Part shown: positions 46,691 through 57,682 of the stretch, in pieces | Layout: each line of letters begins with the position of its first letter | How positions within the stretch are numbered: position 1 is the stretch's first letter | Source: Anthoceros angustus | Taxonomy: Eukaryota > Streptophyta > Anthocerotopsida > Anthocerotales > Anthocerotaceae | Assembly (NCBI GenBank): GCA_010909165.1 | Contig: MU008196.1 | Span: 1 to 64,000, forward strand | Direction of reading: 5' to 3' | Length of the DNA: 64,000 nt | Notes under the pieces: generated by a model | Told to the model about the DNA's origin: nothing | The model's input: the letters and a program-made list of their open reading frames with translations, nothing else | Databases searched by the model: none | Translations under genes and position numbers: made by a program

Positions 46691-47780
46691 ATAGATCGTG
46701 TAAGTAGAGGTTTTTGTTCACCAAACGGTCATCCTCTATTATGAGTTCAACTTGGTGAAACATTTGTATGCTGTGGATAAGAAGGCAATCAAGAATAACT
46801 TAATTGAATTGCGAGGCTTTATTCAACCCGGTGAGTCAAAGTGCCACCGAGGATAGTGAAGATGATGGTCATGATGCCGTGCCCGAAGATGATGGCGTGG
46901 AGTCTGGCGAAGAGTAGGAAACCCTCTGAATGTTAGGTCATCTTCAACGGGCAATTGGTGAGGTTATGCGTGAAGCTCAATTCCTATAGTTTGGAGTGCA
47001 CATTTCCAAGCGCATCACATATTTCTGAAAAGAGTCTAGGCCCATGATAGGAATTTGGTTGTGGCTGTTCTCTGTGTGCCGTTGTAGACTTCCCATGCTT
47101 AATAACTTCCAATGTTCAAGCCTTTTTCCATTACATGCGGAAGGACATGTGGGAGTGTGGTGGTAGTTGCGCTCGGCATTGCGGCATACTAACAGGCAAC
47201 ACACGATGAGCCCTGCGCATGTTTTTCTGCGATATGTTGGCGGGAACCCGGTTGCCCACACTTTTCTTCATTCATCGATTGCGATCGTGGGGTGAACCAT
47301 GTGATTATATTTGCGGGCACAATTGAGGGTGTCGAACCCACCCACCCACCCAAAGTCTTTTGTACACACATCCGCTATGGGCTGCTACTCTCGCCTTTCA
47401 AGGCATCATCGCAATGCCGGGAAAAGGGCCGGCCGCGCCCTCCTCGAACATGCTTTGCTCCCGGCCATCGTGGGTTCGCCTCTCATCCAATTTTGATCAC
47501 CGTGCTTTTACGAATCTTTAGGGTTGTTGTGCGAGAAAGACCCATGATGTGACAATGGCCCTTGTCATGGGTCTTAAATGCACCCCAAATAGGGTTACCT
47601 CTTGCACCATAACCCTTCAGGCATGAAATGGACCTTGTATCCGGTTCATAGGAATTTCCACCCTTCTTTTGCCTTACATTCATTCATACCTCAAAACCAC
47701 CAGTTCAAGACCCATGTCAAACCCCCTTCAGAAGATAAATTTCAGAAAACCCCCTTCGTGAATATTCACCCCCTTCAAAA
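46690..47780 (+). mobile_element. Second copy of the 27-29 kb transposon (3' part)
   Basis: Around 46730-46830 it reads VILYYEFNLVKHLYAVDKKA and IELRGFIQPGES, then acidic EDDGVESGEE; the minus strand at 28250-28050 gives HLYVVDKKAIKDKLNELRGF and an equally acidic SDDHGAG/VTSGDE end. The last 80 bp carry the same three C-runs ('aaacccccttc', 'aaaacccccttcg', 'cacccccttc') as the inverse of 27243-27300. The right end abuts copia gag at about 47780. No DUF7869 core is seen in this copy. Confidence 0.55.
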
Positions 47781-47784
47781 GATA

Positions 47785-48830
47785 TCGTGTTCCTCCTCTT
47801 CCCGCTGCAACTGCAGGCCCTCAGCAACCCTTGCCTCCACTTCCTGGAGCAGGATACGGTACTCCATACCCTCCAACCTATCAGCCTTCTTATACTGTGG
47901 AGTTCAAAGAACGTGACAGGTTCAACGGGAACAAGTACCCCGTGTGGAGCGTCCGCATGCAGGCAGCCCTTGATGCCAGACACTTATGGAGCGTCGTGAG
48001 CGGCCAGTTTCAACAACCTGCCATATATCACTGCTCCTCAAGTGGACAAGGATAGGTGGGATAATGCTAACAATGTGGCACGAGCTTTGATCATCAGTGG
48101 CCTTGATGAGGTCCTTGTACTAGATGTTGCCTTCCTCTCCAAAGCTGAAGACATCTGGAACCAACTTTCACAAACCTACAATGTCAAAAACATTCTAACA
48201 CTTGTAGCTGTTAGGGGCGAGTTGTTTACCCTTCGTATGAAAGACACTGAGAAAGTTGTTGTCTTCATAGCCAAGTTTAGACATCTGCGTTCCCAACTTG
48301 CCTCTCTAGGTTCTCCCATGATGTGACTTAGATGCACGATGGCTCGACTTTTGACTGCTTTGCCTCAAGCTACCGACCTTCGTTTCCAGTTATGGAGCAT
48401 CATTACGTGATGCGAAAAGCTCCTTGGGACAACTTGTCCGGTTAGCTTCACTGATGTCGTTGGAGCTTTATTCCAAGAGGAACAGTCACATAGCAGTTCA
48501 CATTTCAACCATGGGCGCACTAAAACGGATAAAGTTCTGTTTACCTCTAAACCCCGATTTCCCAACAAGAACAGGAATACATCTGCTGCTGGCCCCTCCA
48601 AGGACACGAAACCAGGACAGACCAAAAGAGTTGGCTCTTGTAACTGGTGCGGTTCCCCCGGCCACTGGGAGAGGGAATGTCGTAAAAAGAAATCTGGAGA
48701 GCCTAAGAAGGCCGAGAAGGCCCACAAAGGGGCTGAGGCACATACGGTCTCCAAGGACAAACCTCCATCAGGCAAGCAGCCAAACGTGATGGTGACAACC
48801 TGCCTCTCAACATCCTCCAAGCATGATGCT
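47785..48830 (+). pseudogene. Ty1/copia gag with zinc knuckle
   Basis: A Pro/Tyr-rich start (YGTPYPPTYQPSY) precedes VEFKERDRFNGNKYPVW and VRMQAALDARHLWSVV, then 48042-48326 (LVLDVAFLSKAEDIWNQL, LFTLRMKDTEKVVVFI), the order of the copia-type gag polypeptide. A CCHC knuckle (C-NW-C-GSPG-H-WERE-C) lies at about 48633-48680, followed by a Lys-rich tail. Gag packages the element RNA. At least four frame breaks occur. The 175-codon minus frame at 48365-48892 is its antisense. Confidence 0.8.
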
Positions 48831-48899
48831 CTAACGGAGCAACAACTCATCTGCCACAAAGTTTTCTCGGAACTTTGTTCCCATACATACATCCGAGAA

Positions 48900-50190
48900 G
48901 CGCGGATGAACTCACCGTGAGAGCCTTAAGATATTCAGGTTCTGTTTGAAACCGGATGGTCGATACACAATGTCTGTTCCTAACATGGCTAAACATTTGC
49001 TATCTGTTAGTCAGCTCATGCGTATAAATCGTTTTGATCTCACCTTTCATTCCTCTGGCTGTCTTATCTCCAAGCGGGCCCAAGTCTTGGCAGGCAGTCA
49101 CATTGAGCATGATCTCTCGGATGTATAGATCTACCATGCGTGCCTACTGCAAGTACTCATGTTGCTGTTCAATCTCAGGCTAAGTTAGCACAACTCTGGC
49201 ATGCTCGCTTAGGTCATGCAAATCAGGACAAGCTAGTTAAAATGTCTAACCTTGAATGCTATAGGGAACCCCTGCCCAAATGCTTTAAAGAACTCCCTTC
49301 TTGTGATTCCTGTATAGTTGCAAAGCAGAAGGAGTTGCCTTTTCCCTCTAACCTTGCATTCAGGACATCCAATGTCTTGGACCTCGTCCACACCGACATC
49401 TCAGGGAAGATACACGTACCCTCACTTGGTGGTTCTCTCTACTATTTGACCATCACTGATGACTACAGCCGCTACTCTTGGACTTATCCGATGAAGAGGA
49501 AATCTGATACATTCCAGTTTTTCAAAGAATGGTTAGTCATGGTGCAACGATAGACAGGTTGCTACCTTACGCCTCATCCGACAATGGTATTGGTCGTTAA
49601 CTCTCCTTCAATGACTACTTGGTCTCAAGGAATCACTCGTGGTGAGCCTTCACTCACGAGCGGGTTGCGGCGAGTCGGACCGAAACTCGGCATGACAAGG
49701 AGCATGTTAGCTTGGTGCAGCCTTATAAAAGCCTATTAGGCGAGGCATTGTTTGTGCAACCTACATCCTTAACAGGCTTCTCACCAAATCAGTTCAGGGA
49801 CGCACACCTTATGAGGTCATCTGGAAGCGGAAACCTAGCCTGTTACATTTCAGGGTGTTTGGTTCCCCTGCATATGCCTTTATTCATGCAGAGCAACGTA
49901 GGAAGCTTGATGACAGAGCTCGACCTCTCATATTCGTTGGCTATGGTGAAGAGACTAAGGCTTATAAACTCTATGATCCACCTACCAAATTTGCCCGAAG
50001 TGTGACTTTCAAGGAATTACTCCATCCTGCCCCCCAGACAAATGCTGTGGATGCTGAGTTTATTAGCTCCTCTTCCCCTTCCCAAGAGATCACAGACTTT
50101 GATGAGTCTCCTTACAGTACCCACAAGATCGCTTACGCCTTCCTCTCTGTTTGGCCCCATCCAAGCGGCGGTTCGAGGAGGAATTAACCC
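48900..50190 (+). pseudogene. Ty1/copia integrase with GAG-pre-integrase domain
   Basis: A short protease-like remnant is followed by LSVSQLMRI at about 49000 and a 137-codon frame (49140-49553): LWHARLGHAN with the paired His, then C-DSC of the zinc module, LVHTDISGK with the first catalytic Asp, and YYLTITDDYSRYSW. The second catalytic region is degraded near 49575 (SDNG-like). The third lies near 49660, followed by FGSPAYAFIH, RARPLIFVGYGEE and KLYDPPTKFARSV of the C-terminal part (49855-50187). About five frameshifts separate these blocks. 50190-50600 is a diverged linker. Confidence 0.85.
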
Positions 50191-50599
50191 AAGATCTCGG
50201 TTTTACCACCATTTCCGGTGACCATAATCGTATCAACCATCTCCACAACAGTTCCAACCTCAGCAGTCACAGCAGTCCATGCTAGTGCCCCACGACAATC
50301 ACAACTGTTCCACTTATGCCTCTACGCTGCACTCGCTGTTCCACACGATGATGACTCACAGCACATGCTTGCTATGATCGTGAATCCCGGATATGGATTG
50401 ATTCAGACATTGACATTGCCGACACGAGGCGGTGATCATCTTTGAAGTGGACACTTCTTACCAAGAGCAGGAAGAGACACCTGGCCCTGTTGAGGATGTG
50501 ACCCACCGAACACATTGTTGCAAAGAAGATACCCTACTAGATCACATCCTACTCGTGATCAATGGCGAAACCATGAAATTTGAAGATTTAGGCTTCTGT

Positions 50600-51865
50600 C
50601 GACAGTGTGTGAAGCCTTCTCCACTAGTACAGCTCACCCTGCTGAACCCCGTACTTATAAGGAAGCAATATCTGGACCTGACAAGGATCACTGGATCCCA
50701 TCCATTCAGGACGAGTATAATTCACTCATGAAGAACGAGACCTGGGAGTTATGTCCTTTGAATGAAGTGAGTTGCAAATGGGTGTTTAAGCACAAGCTCA
50801 ACGCCCAAGGTGAAAGTGCCAGATATAAAAGTCGCCTTGTAGCCCGAGGATTTTCTCAAGTAGCTGGGTCGATTTCAACGAAACCTTTAGTCCTGTAGTA
50901 AAGACCCAATCTATTAGGATGATGCTTGCTCTAGCACCTGCCAAGGACTGGGATCTTGAGCAAATGGATGTCTCAACGGCGTTTCTATATAGAGACCTTG
51001 AGGAGGACATTTACATGGACCAACCTGAGGGTTTCGTCAACCTTGAGCACCCCGACTGGCTGGGTTTGCAAGCTGAAGAAGACTCTGTATGGCTTGAAGC
51101 AAAGTGCACGAGAATGGTACAAGTGCATTGACAAGTACCTGAAATCCATAGGCTTCATTCAGAACCCTGCTGATGCCAATGTGTACACATATACTGATGG
51201 AGAACACATGGTGATATTAGCACTCTATGTTGATGATGCGATCCTCGCGTCAAATAGCAGGAAGCTGTTGGATTGGGTTAAATGCATGCTTCACAAGCAA
51301 TATGATATGAAAGATATCGGAGCTCTTACCTTTGTGCTTGGTGTCCGGTTCCGTGATAGACCTAACAGACGATCCTTCAAACAAGTATATCAATGAAACA
51401 CTTCGCGTTTTAATACGAAGATGCAAAGCCCGTTAGTACACCTGGCATTGTTGGTGTCAAACTCAGCTCTCTTCAGTGTCCTCAGGATGATACTGATCGA
51501 GAGGAAATGAGTGTGATTCCTTACCGACATGCAGTTGGATGTCTTAACTACATCAGCTGCTGGACACGACCAGATATCCAGCATTCTGTCAGCGCAGTAT
51601 CTCAGTATTTGGAAAACCTTGGCCAGGATCATTGGACTGCTGTTAAGTGAATCCTACGCTATCTTAAAGGCACCTCCACACTTGGGCTATGCTTTAGAGG
51701 AACGGATGATGGGATCAGACTGGTAAGTTATGCAGATGCCTTGTCGGGCAATCGATCCGGAACGGTAGAGCATCTCGCCTCATTCATCTGAGCTGCAGTG
51801 AATTGGAGTTCTAAGAAACAGTCTCATTCCCTCTCATCTCTGTTGAGTATAAGGCTTTGGTGATT
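50600..51865 (+). pseudogene. Ty1/copia reverse transcriptase and RNase H
   Basis: The start reads EPRTYKEAISGPDKDHW and WVFKHKLNAQG, RYKSRLVARGF. A frame break follows near 50865, then IRMMLALAPAKDWDLEQMDV (first catalytic Asp region), FLYRDLEEDIYM, QPEGFV, TLYGLKQSAREWYK, and the catalytic YVDD (residues in ALYVDDAIL, about 51225). RNase H follows in broken frames: PYRHAVGCLNYI, TRPDIQHSVSAV, ILRYLKGT, SYAD. The coding stops at EYKALVITL near 51865, where GC-rich unrelated sequence begins. The C-terminus and 3' LTR are missing. Confidence 0.88.
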
Positions 51866-53960
51866 ACGCTAAGGCGGGGCTCGGCCAAGAGTTGGCGGCC
51901 CAGCTCGGCAGGGCAGCCGGGCATACAAGAGGCGGAAGACGGCGCCCTACATCGCGCACACCAGGGGCGCGCCTGTGCCTACCTCACGCCAGAGTGGCAA
52001 GAAGCGGAGGAGGCAAGACGAAGGGCGGAAGTGACGCTGCCAGGCGCCCAGGGAGGCCACCGGCAGCGGCCCCACCCGTGAGCTCCTGCCCCTCCCCAAC
52101 CGGGAGAGGCAAAGGGCCCGGCTCAGGACCCCTTCACCACCTCCGAGCCCCTGTGGAGAAAAAGGCAGAGAAGGGAGTTAGCGGCCAAGAGGTGGCCAAG
52201 GAGGTGAGGCTCGGGACCATCACCAGGACCTAAGGGTCATTAGGTCCGAGAGCCCGACTGGACTCGCTCGGGACTGCTGATGTAATCGATCCTTGACGGA
52301 CGGGGATGCCCACGAGGCCAGGACTTCCGGCATCTCCCGGTGCCGTGGAAGAAGCGGCGAAGTTCTAGCTTCTGAGTCATGGACGGTATGCTTTGGGGTC
52401 TCTACGGTAGAGAAGACCCAAGAAGTGGAGGCCACCCGGTGGAGGATGGTAGAGCTTCAAGGGCAGGTAGAGGCGGCCCAGAGGCTAAGAAGAGGCGGAG
52501 TCCTCGCCCAAACCGAGGAGGAAAACGCCGAGGCGGAGCGGAGGTCCTGACGGGTTCAAAGAAGATCGACCAAGACCTTCACCGTATGAATACAAGCGCA
52601 GGAGGCCCAAGCACGGCTGAAGACCTGCAAATGGAGGCGTGGCGCAGAAGGAGGCGGAGGAGGGTCGAGGCGCGGAGAACGCCAGCGACCGCCGAGACGG
52701 GTTAGACCAACACCAAGCCGCCGAGGCTCAGTGAAGGCGGCGAGGCGGAAGCCGCGCGAAGGTCGACTGGGATCATTACCGACGTGATCGAACCGTGGAG
52801 GGAGACGGCGGGGTAGCCAGCGCAACTCAAGGCCGACAGTGGCAATGAGCGCACGACAAGCCGCGAAGAAGAAATGGAGGCCAGACCCCGAAATAGGGGA
52901 CCTCGTGGTGCAATGCAGGAAGCGAGGAGGCAGGCAGAGCCGGAAGGCGAAGGACACTCGGAGCCGAACTCCAAGACGCTTGAGCAACACGACTTCAACG
53001 GGAGAATCCTGCTGACTTCAGTGAGACTGAGCAGAGAGATAGAGCGCCTACCGCTGAAGACGGAGAATAGGCCATCCGGAGTTGACGCCGCTGGTCAAGA
53101 AGGAGAAGGAAGCCGTGAGTCAAGAAGCCCGCCTGGAGAAGGAAGTGGCGGACTGCAAGGATGAACGAGGATGAGGACGCCTGGAGGAGGAGCAGAGGTC
53201 GCTGTCCGATTGCGGGAGGCGAGGGGGGGAGCTCGCCCATGGCCGAACGGGTGGAGCTACAACGACGAAGAGGAGAGGAGCCGAGCAGCAAAGGCTGCAG
53301 GAGGTGTTTGGAGGCCGCCTTGGCGGCATCAAGGGAGTCCGCCCGGCCAAGGGCTTGGCAAGCCCGGCACGGAGACTGGGCCAGCGGACAACACGCCCAC
53401 CGCCGAGCACCTGGAGGAGGGAGTACCGGTGCTCCGGGCCCATGTGGAGGAGGCAATTAAGTCGATTCCGACTTTGCCTACTACCACGCAGGCTCCTCAA
53501 GACTCTAGAGGTCTTGCGCCACCCCAGGGCGGCGACTCGATGGGTGGAAGGAGGAGCGAGGAGGAAGGTCCTGTGGACAAAGACCCCACGGGACCTTAGG
53601 AGCCTGCTTGACGATGACAGCCAGTAGCGGCAAGGGGAGGGTGGAGGAGCAGGACGCAGTGGAAGGTCACACGGGAGGTAAGCACCTGCACCGCTGGAAG
53701 GAAGGGAGGAGGGCCCGGGAGGCCGTGAAGGGGCACATCCAGAAACCGGGAACCACGGAGGCCGGTGAGCCCGTGATAAGCCCATGAGGCGAACCTGTCA
53801 TGAGTCCGGACTTGTCCCGACTCAGAACGGAATGACCCCGAGGTCCGCCTCAAGAAAGTCCGACCCGAGGTCCGCACTCTGACGGTGACGACCCTCGTGT
53901 CCGCCAGGGGTCGCCTGTAAGACCGGACCCCAGGCGCAGTCCGACCCTCCCTGGGCGCCT
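51866..53960 (+). pseudogene. GC-rich coiled-coil gag-like region, left arm of inverted repeat
   Basis: From about 52318 this matches 61588-59880 on the opposite strand; a shared anchor is 'gtatgctttggggtct'. Broken plus frames give helical Glu/Arg/Ala-rich segments (MVELQGQVEAAQRLRRG, QTEEENAEAERRS, QEARLEKEVADCKDE), typical of gag-like proteins in plant retroelements, then LRAHVEEAIKSIPTLPTTT near 53440. A 'gaggtccg' repeat cluster at 53780-53960 closes the arm. No zinc knuckle or enzyme domain is seen. 51866-52318 is GC-rich with Arg/Pro-rich frames and no counterpart in the right arm. Confidence 0.5.
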
Positions 53961-54312
53961 TTGTTGTGATACGGACGCGCCACAATCGCAAGGTCGTTGT
54001 AGTAAGGAGGTCCATTCCAAGAGAATGGCCCTGGGCCACGCTTCAATCAAGCCACCTCATGAGTACCCGCTTTTTACTCAACACATTCATCGTTTTACGG
54101 CTAACTACCCAGAACGCTCACCGGACCAGTCTGACGTGGCCAAACGTTTAAGGAACTGCTGTCCGTATTATTCAAGTTTGTCTCCCCTTCCGGGTCCGTT
54201 CCTCTCACCATTCACACTTCACTCATTATCCTTGGAGAAAATCGCGGGTGGCTGCGCGGTCCGGACCTCCTCCGTCGCTCTGCCAGGTCTCTCCGTCCGG
54301 GCTCTACACGCC
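53961..54312 (+). repeat. Block H, left part, interrupted by the 4.93 kb insertion
   Basis: Related to 42530-42800 and, for its last ~90 bp, to the minus strand of 32110-32025. A 103-codon plus frame (54025-54336) contains VAKRLRNC and TSSVALPGLSVRALHA. The frame is cut in mid-course by the LTR-type insertion at 54313. The identity of the block is unknown. Confidence 0.5.
54308..54312 (+). repeat. Left target-site duplication ACGCC
   Basis: ACGCC directly precedes the TG of the insertion at 54313 and recurs immediately after its CA end at 59240. A 5-bp duplication is the usual footprint of LTR retrotransposon integrase. Confidence 0.8.
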
Positions 54313-55113
54313 TGTGGAAGACCACATGTGCACTAACCCCGCTCCCAAGTGTCAGGATGAACGATTTTTTTTGTTTTGGATGTGTTAGAATAGCAAAGTG
54401 CTTTGAGAATCATCTGAGTCAGGTCTTTTATACGGGAATGGTCCTTGGCCCTTGGAGATAATAATAATTTTTCGACCCTCAGGTTTGACCCAGGGTGGGT
54501 AGAAATAGAGTCCTTGGGTATTGGGAATTTTAGAATAAAAGGTGTCTATATATGCTAGGGATGCTCACAATATGCCACAGTTGAGTAGTCAAGTGGGGTG
54601 GTGGCTAGTTCCACCACGGTGGCCGAAAGCAGGACGTCACTGGGGGAATTTACAACCCTAGTGGCGGAGCGGGACTACATCGGTCGGGCGCGGGAGAAGG
54701 GCACACCCGGCCGCGAGGTCGCGACTTTCCGGAGAGGCGTCGGAGGCGGAGCTGCAAGAAGAGCGCGCGCAGCCTTGAGCCAAATCTCATCTCATGCGGG
54801 AGGAAGGGCGGCGGGGCAGGCGGCGAGGAGAGAAATCGGCCCGGCAAGTTCGCGAGGCGTGGAAGGAGCGCAGGCGGGCTTCGATTTTTTTCTCTTGACC
54901 GTAATCTGCGGGGTAGTCGAGGTTTTGTTTTGGGAAACAACGAGAGAAGGAGATGGCGCCCTGTGCGGCCGAAATCCCTGCGGTGGCCCAACATGGACCA
55001 TCGGAAAGTGAGAGCTGGTCGGGGAGCTGGGCAAGTTCATGGAGAAGAAATGGTGCTACGCTGCATTGGTGCAAGAGTGCGCCCGCAATTAAGGACCAAG
55101 TCGCAAGAGGGTG

Positions 55114-56408
55114 GAGGAAAAGGCCGCAGCGGGATTTGGCCTCTTTCGAGGCGTGTATGGGCGAAGCATCAAGATGGGAGCTTGGTGATTGACCCCAGTG
55201 AGAAGACCTTGAGGCTGCGGCCGCTCATGAAGCACAGGGAAGTGAGAGTGAACAATGGGTGGGTGACTCGCCAACTCGTGTTCCAGTGGTGGGGATTGGC
55301 CAAATGGATTTTGTGTTTCCCTCTGAGCCGGTGGATCATATGGCGGATCACTTCTTGGTTTTTCTTCACGAGGTGGTCAAGGGTACACAAATTGATTGGG
55401 GTAGGATGATTTTCGAAAGAGCCTGTGAGGAGAAGGCGAATTTACTCTCTCCTTCCCCTCGGCCCTCCTTGATTTCGCCTTTTCTGATTCATGTATTTGC
55501 GCATTCCGGGTGTTTAACGGAGTTGGGCATGTCCATCATGGTTGGAAGCCGGTCAGGGAACTCAAGGTAGAAGAGGAGGAATTTAAGGAGGATTCGGGCA
55601 AGGATTCCAGCAGTTGGGAATGCGCCTCCCTGGAAGGTTCGGAAGAGGGTGGGAAGTTTCCAAGGGTAAGAAGCGAAGGGCGGCAGTCGAGCAGGGTCGG
55701 CGAAAAGGGGAGGAGCCCGAGGAGGAACCCACACACACCTGTGGTCACCCGAAGGCAGCGGCGAGCAGGTAAAGGAGAAAATAAAGGGAAATGGCAAGTT
55801 GCTCCCCTCTGCAGATGAATCGCGCCGCTAGAGAATGAGCGGGGAAGAGGCAAGCGGACCAACCCCTAGGAGAGGAGGGGTTAACCCGGTGACCAAGACC
55901 GCAGCTCGGACATTTTGGCGACATTTCACCGAACCGTCCCGAGGTGGGGATAGGGACACCTCAGCGTAGAATTGTTGTGGAGGCGGATGGGCAAAGGGAC
56001 AGCCCAATTTGGGGATTTGCGGGGTTTGACTTGGCCATGGCGCAGCGGATCTCCTCGATCAAGCGACCATGGCTCTCACTGGTGAGTGTGCAAGGCCAGG
56101 AGAAGTTGCTCAAGGAGAAGTTGGAAAGCGGAAGGCGAGAGCAAGAGGAGGCCGGAGTCTGAGCGGCCTTATGCAAGGCACAGGAGCAGTTAAGGGACAT
56201 GTCCACTCGGCAGAGGCCTTAGTAAATCAGTCAAGGCGCATGCTACAATTGAAGAGCTTCAAGATGAGGTCTCGCGAGTCCAGAGGCGGTGGGCGATGGC
56301 GCCTTGGAGAAATTCAAGAAGGGGAGAGGTACAAGCGGAAAGAGACGAAGCTAGGGCCGAGTCAGAGAGAGGTGGCCAAACCAAGAAAGGCCGAGCAACG
56401 ACCACCGC
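55114..56408 (+). repeat. Internal tandem copy 1 (~1.29 kb) of the 54.3-59.2 kb insertion
   Basis: Begins 'gaggaaaaggccgcag' and ends 'gaaaggccgagcaacgacc'. Markers such as 'gtgaacaatgggtgggtg' (55249, 56542) and 'ccgaggtggggata' (55939, 57219) recur 1280-1293 bp apart. Copy 1 retains the longer open frames. Confidence 0.85.
55260..55818 (+). pseudogene. Plant transposon-type gag-like protein (N-terminal part)
   Basis: One frame (103 codons, 55259-55570) reads VGIGQMDFVFPSEPVDHMADHF, FLHEVVKGTQIDWGRMIFERAC and SPFLIHVFAHSGCLTELG. This resembles the 'putative plant transposon protein' domain found in ORFs of large plant gypsy-like elements, whose function is not established. The next frame (55510-55818) supplies an acidic KVEEEEFKEDSGKDS tail and basic stretches. 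It lies between the termini of an LTR-type insertion, where coding sequence is unusual. The inverted copy at 30378-30764 preserves the same domain. Confidence 0.5.
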
Positions 56409-57682
56409 GAGGAAAAGGCCGCAGAATCTGGATTGGCCTCTTCGAGCAAGGGCGAGAAGCATCAAGATGGGAGCTTGGTGATTGACCCCAAATAAAGAAG
56501 ACCTTGAGAGCGCCGCGCCATGAAGCCCGGGAAGTGAGAGTGAACAATGGGTGGGTGACTCGCCAACTCGTGTTCACAAGTGGTGGGGATTGGCCAAATG
56601 GATTTTGTGTAACCTAAGTCGGATCATATGGCGGATCACTTCTTGGTTTTTCTTCACGAGGTGGTCAAGGGTACACAAATTGATTGGGGAGGATGATTAA
56701 AGAGCCTGTGAGGAGAAGGCGACTTATTTCTCCTTCCCTCGGCCCTCCTTGATTTCGCCTTTTCCGATTCATGTATTTGCGCATTCCGTGTGTTTAACTG
56801 AGTTGAAGTCGGGTCCCGCATGGTTGGAAGCCGTGAACTCAAGGTAGAAGAGGAGGAATTGAAGGAGGATTCGGGCAAGGATTCCAGTGGGAGTGCGCCT
56901 CGAAGGTTCTAAGAGGGTGGGGAAGTTTCCAAGGGTAAGAAGAAGGGCGCACGAACGGGTCATGAAAAGGAGGACACCAAGCAGAGGAGGAACCCACACA
57001 CACCTGTGGTCACTGTGTCAAGACTAGCAGAACGCTGTAAAGGAGGAGAAAATAAAGGGAAATGGCAAGTTGCTCCTCCTGTGTGTGGGGATGAATGCCG
57101 CTAGGGGAGAATGAAGCGGGGAAGAGGCAAGGCATCAACCCCTAGGAGAGGAGGGGTTAACTTCAGCCGAGACCGCAACGAGCTCCGGACATTTTTGGCG
57201 ACATTTCACCGAACCGTCCCGAGGTGGGGATAGGACACCCTCGAGAATTGTTGTGGAGGCGGATGGGCAAAGGGACAGCCCAATTTGGGGATTTGGTGGT
57301 TTGACTGCCATGACGCAGTGATCTCCTCGATCAAGCCCATGGCTCTCACCGGCCGAGTGCAAGGCCAACAGGAGAAGTTGCTCAAGGAGAAGTTGGAAGC
57401 CTGAAGGCGAGAGCAAGGCGGCCGAGGAGCGCAGACGGAGTGCGGGCGCCTTATGCAAGGCACAGGAGCGCTTAAGGGACATGTCCACTGCAGAAGCTTT
57501 AGTAAATCAGTCAAGGGGCGATGCTACAATTGAAGAGCTTCAAGATGAGGTCTCGCGAGTCCAGAGGTGTGGAAGCGATGGCGCCTTGGAGAAATTCAAG
57601 AAGTCATGAGAGGTACAAGCGGAAAGAGACGCTTAGGGCCGAGTCAAGAGAGAGGTGGCCAAACCAAGAAAGGCCGAGCACC
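56409..57682 (+). repeat. Internal tandem copy 2 (~1.27 kb)
   Basis: Second copy of the unit at 55114. It differs by many short indels and by loss of the open frame through the transposon-protein domain. Each copy ends with a coiled-coil segment (QGQEKLLKEKLE, CKAQEQLRDMST, then KFKKS/RYKRKET); the tail of the second continues to about 57890 with DRSLENQQPAQIVHGGEG. Confidence 0.85.
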
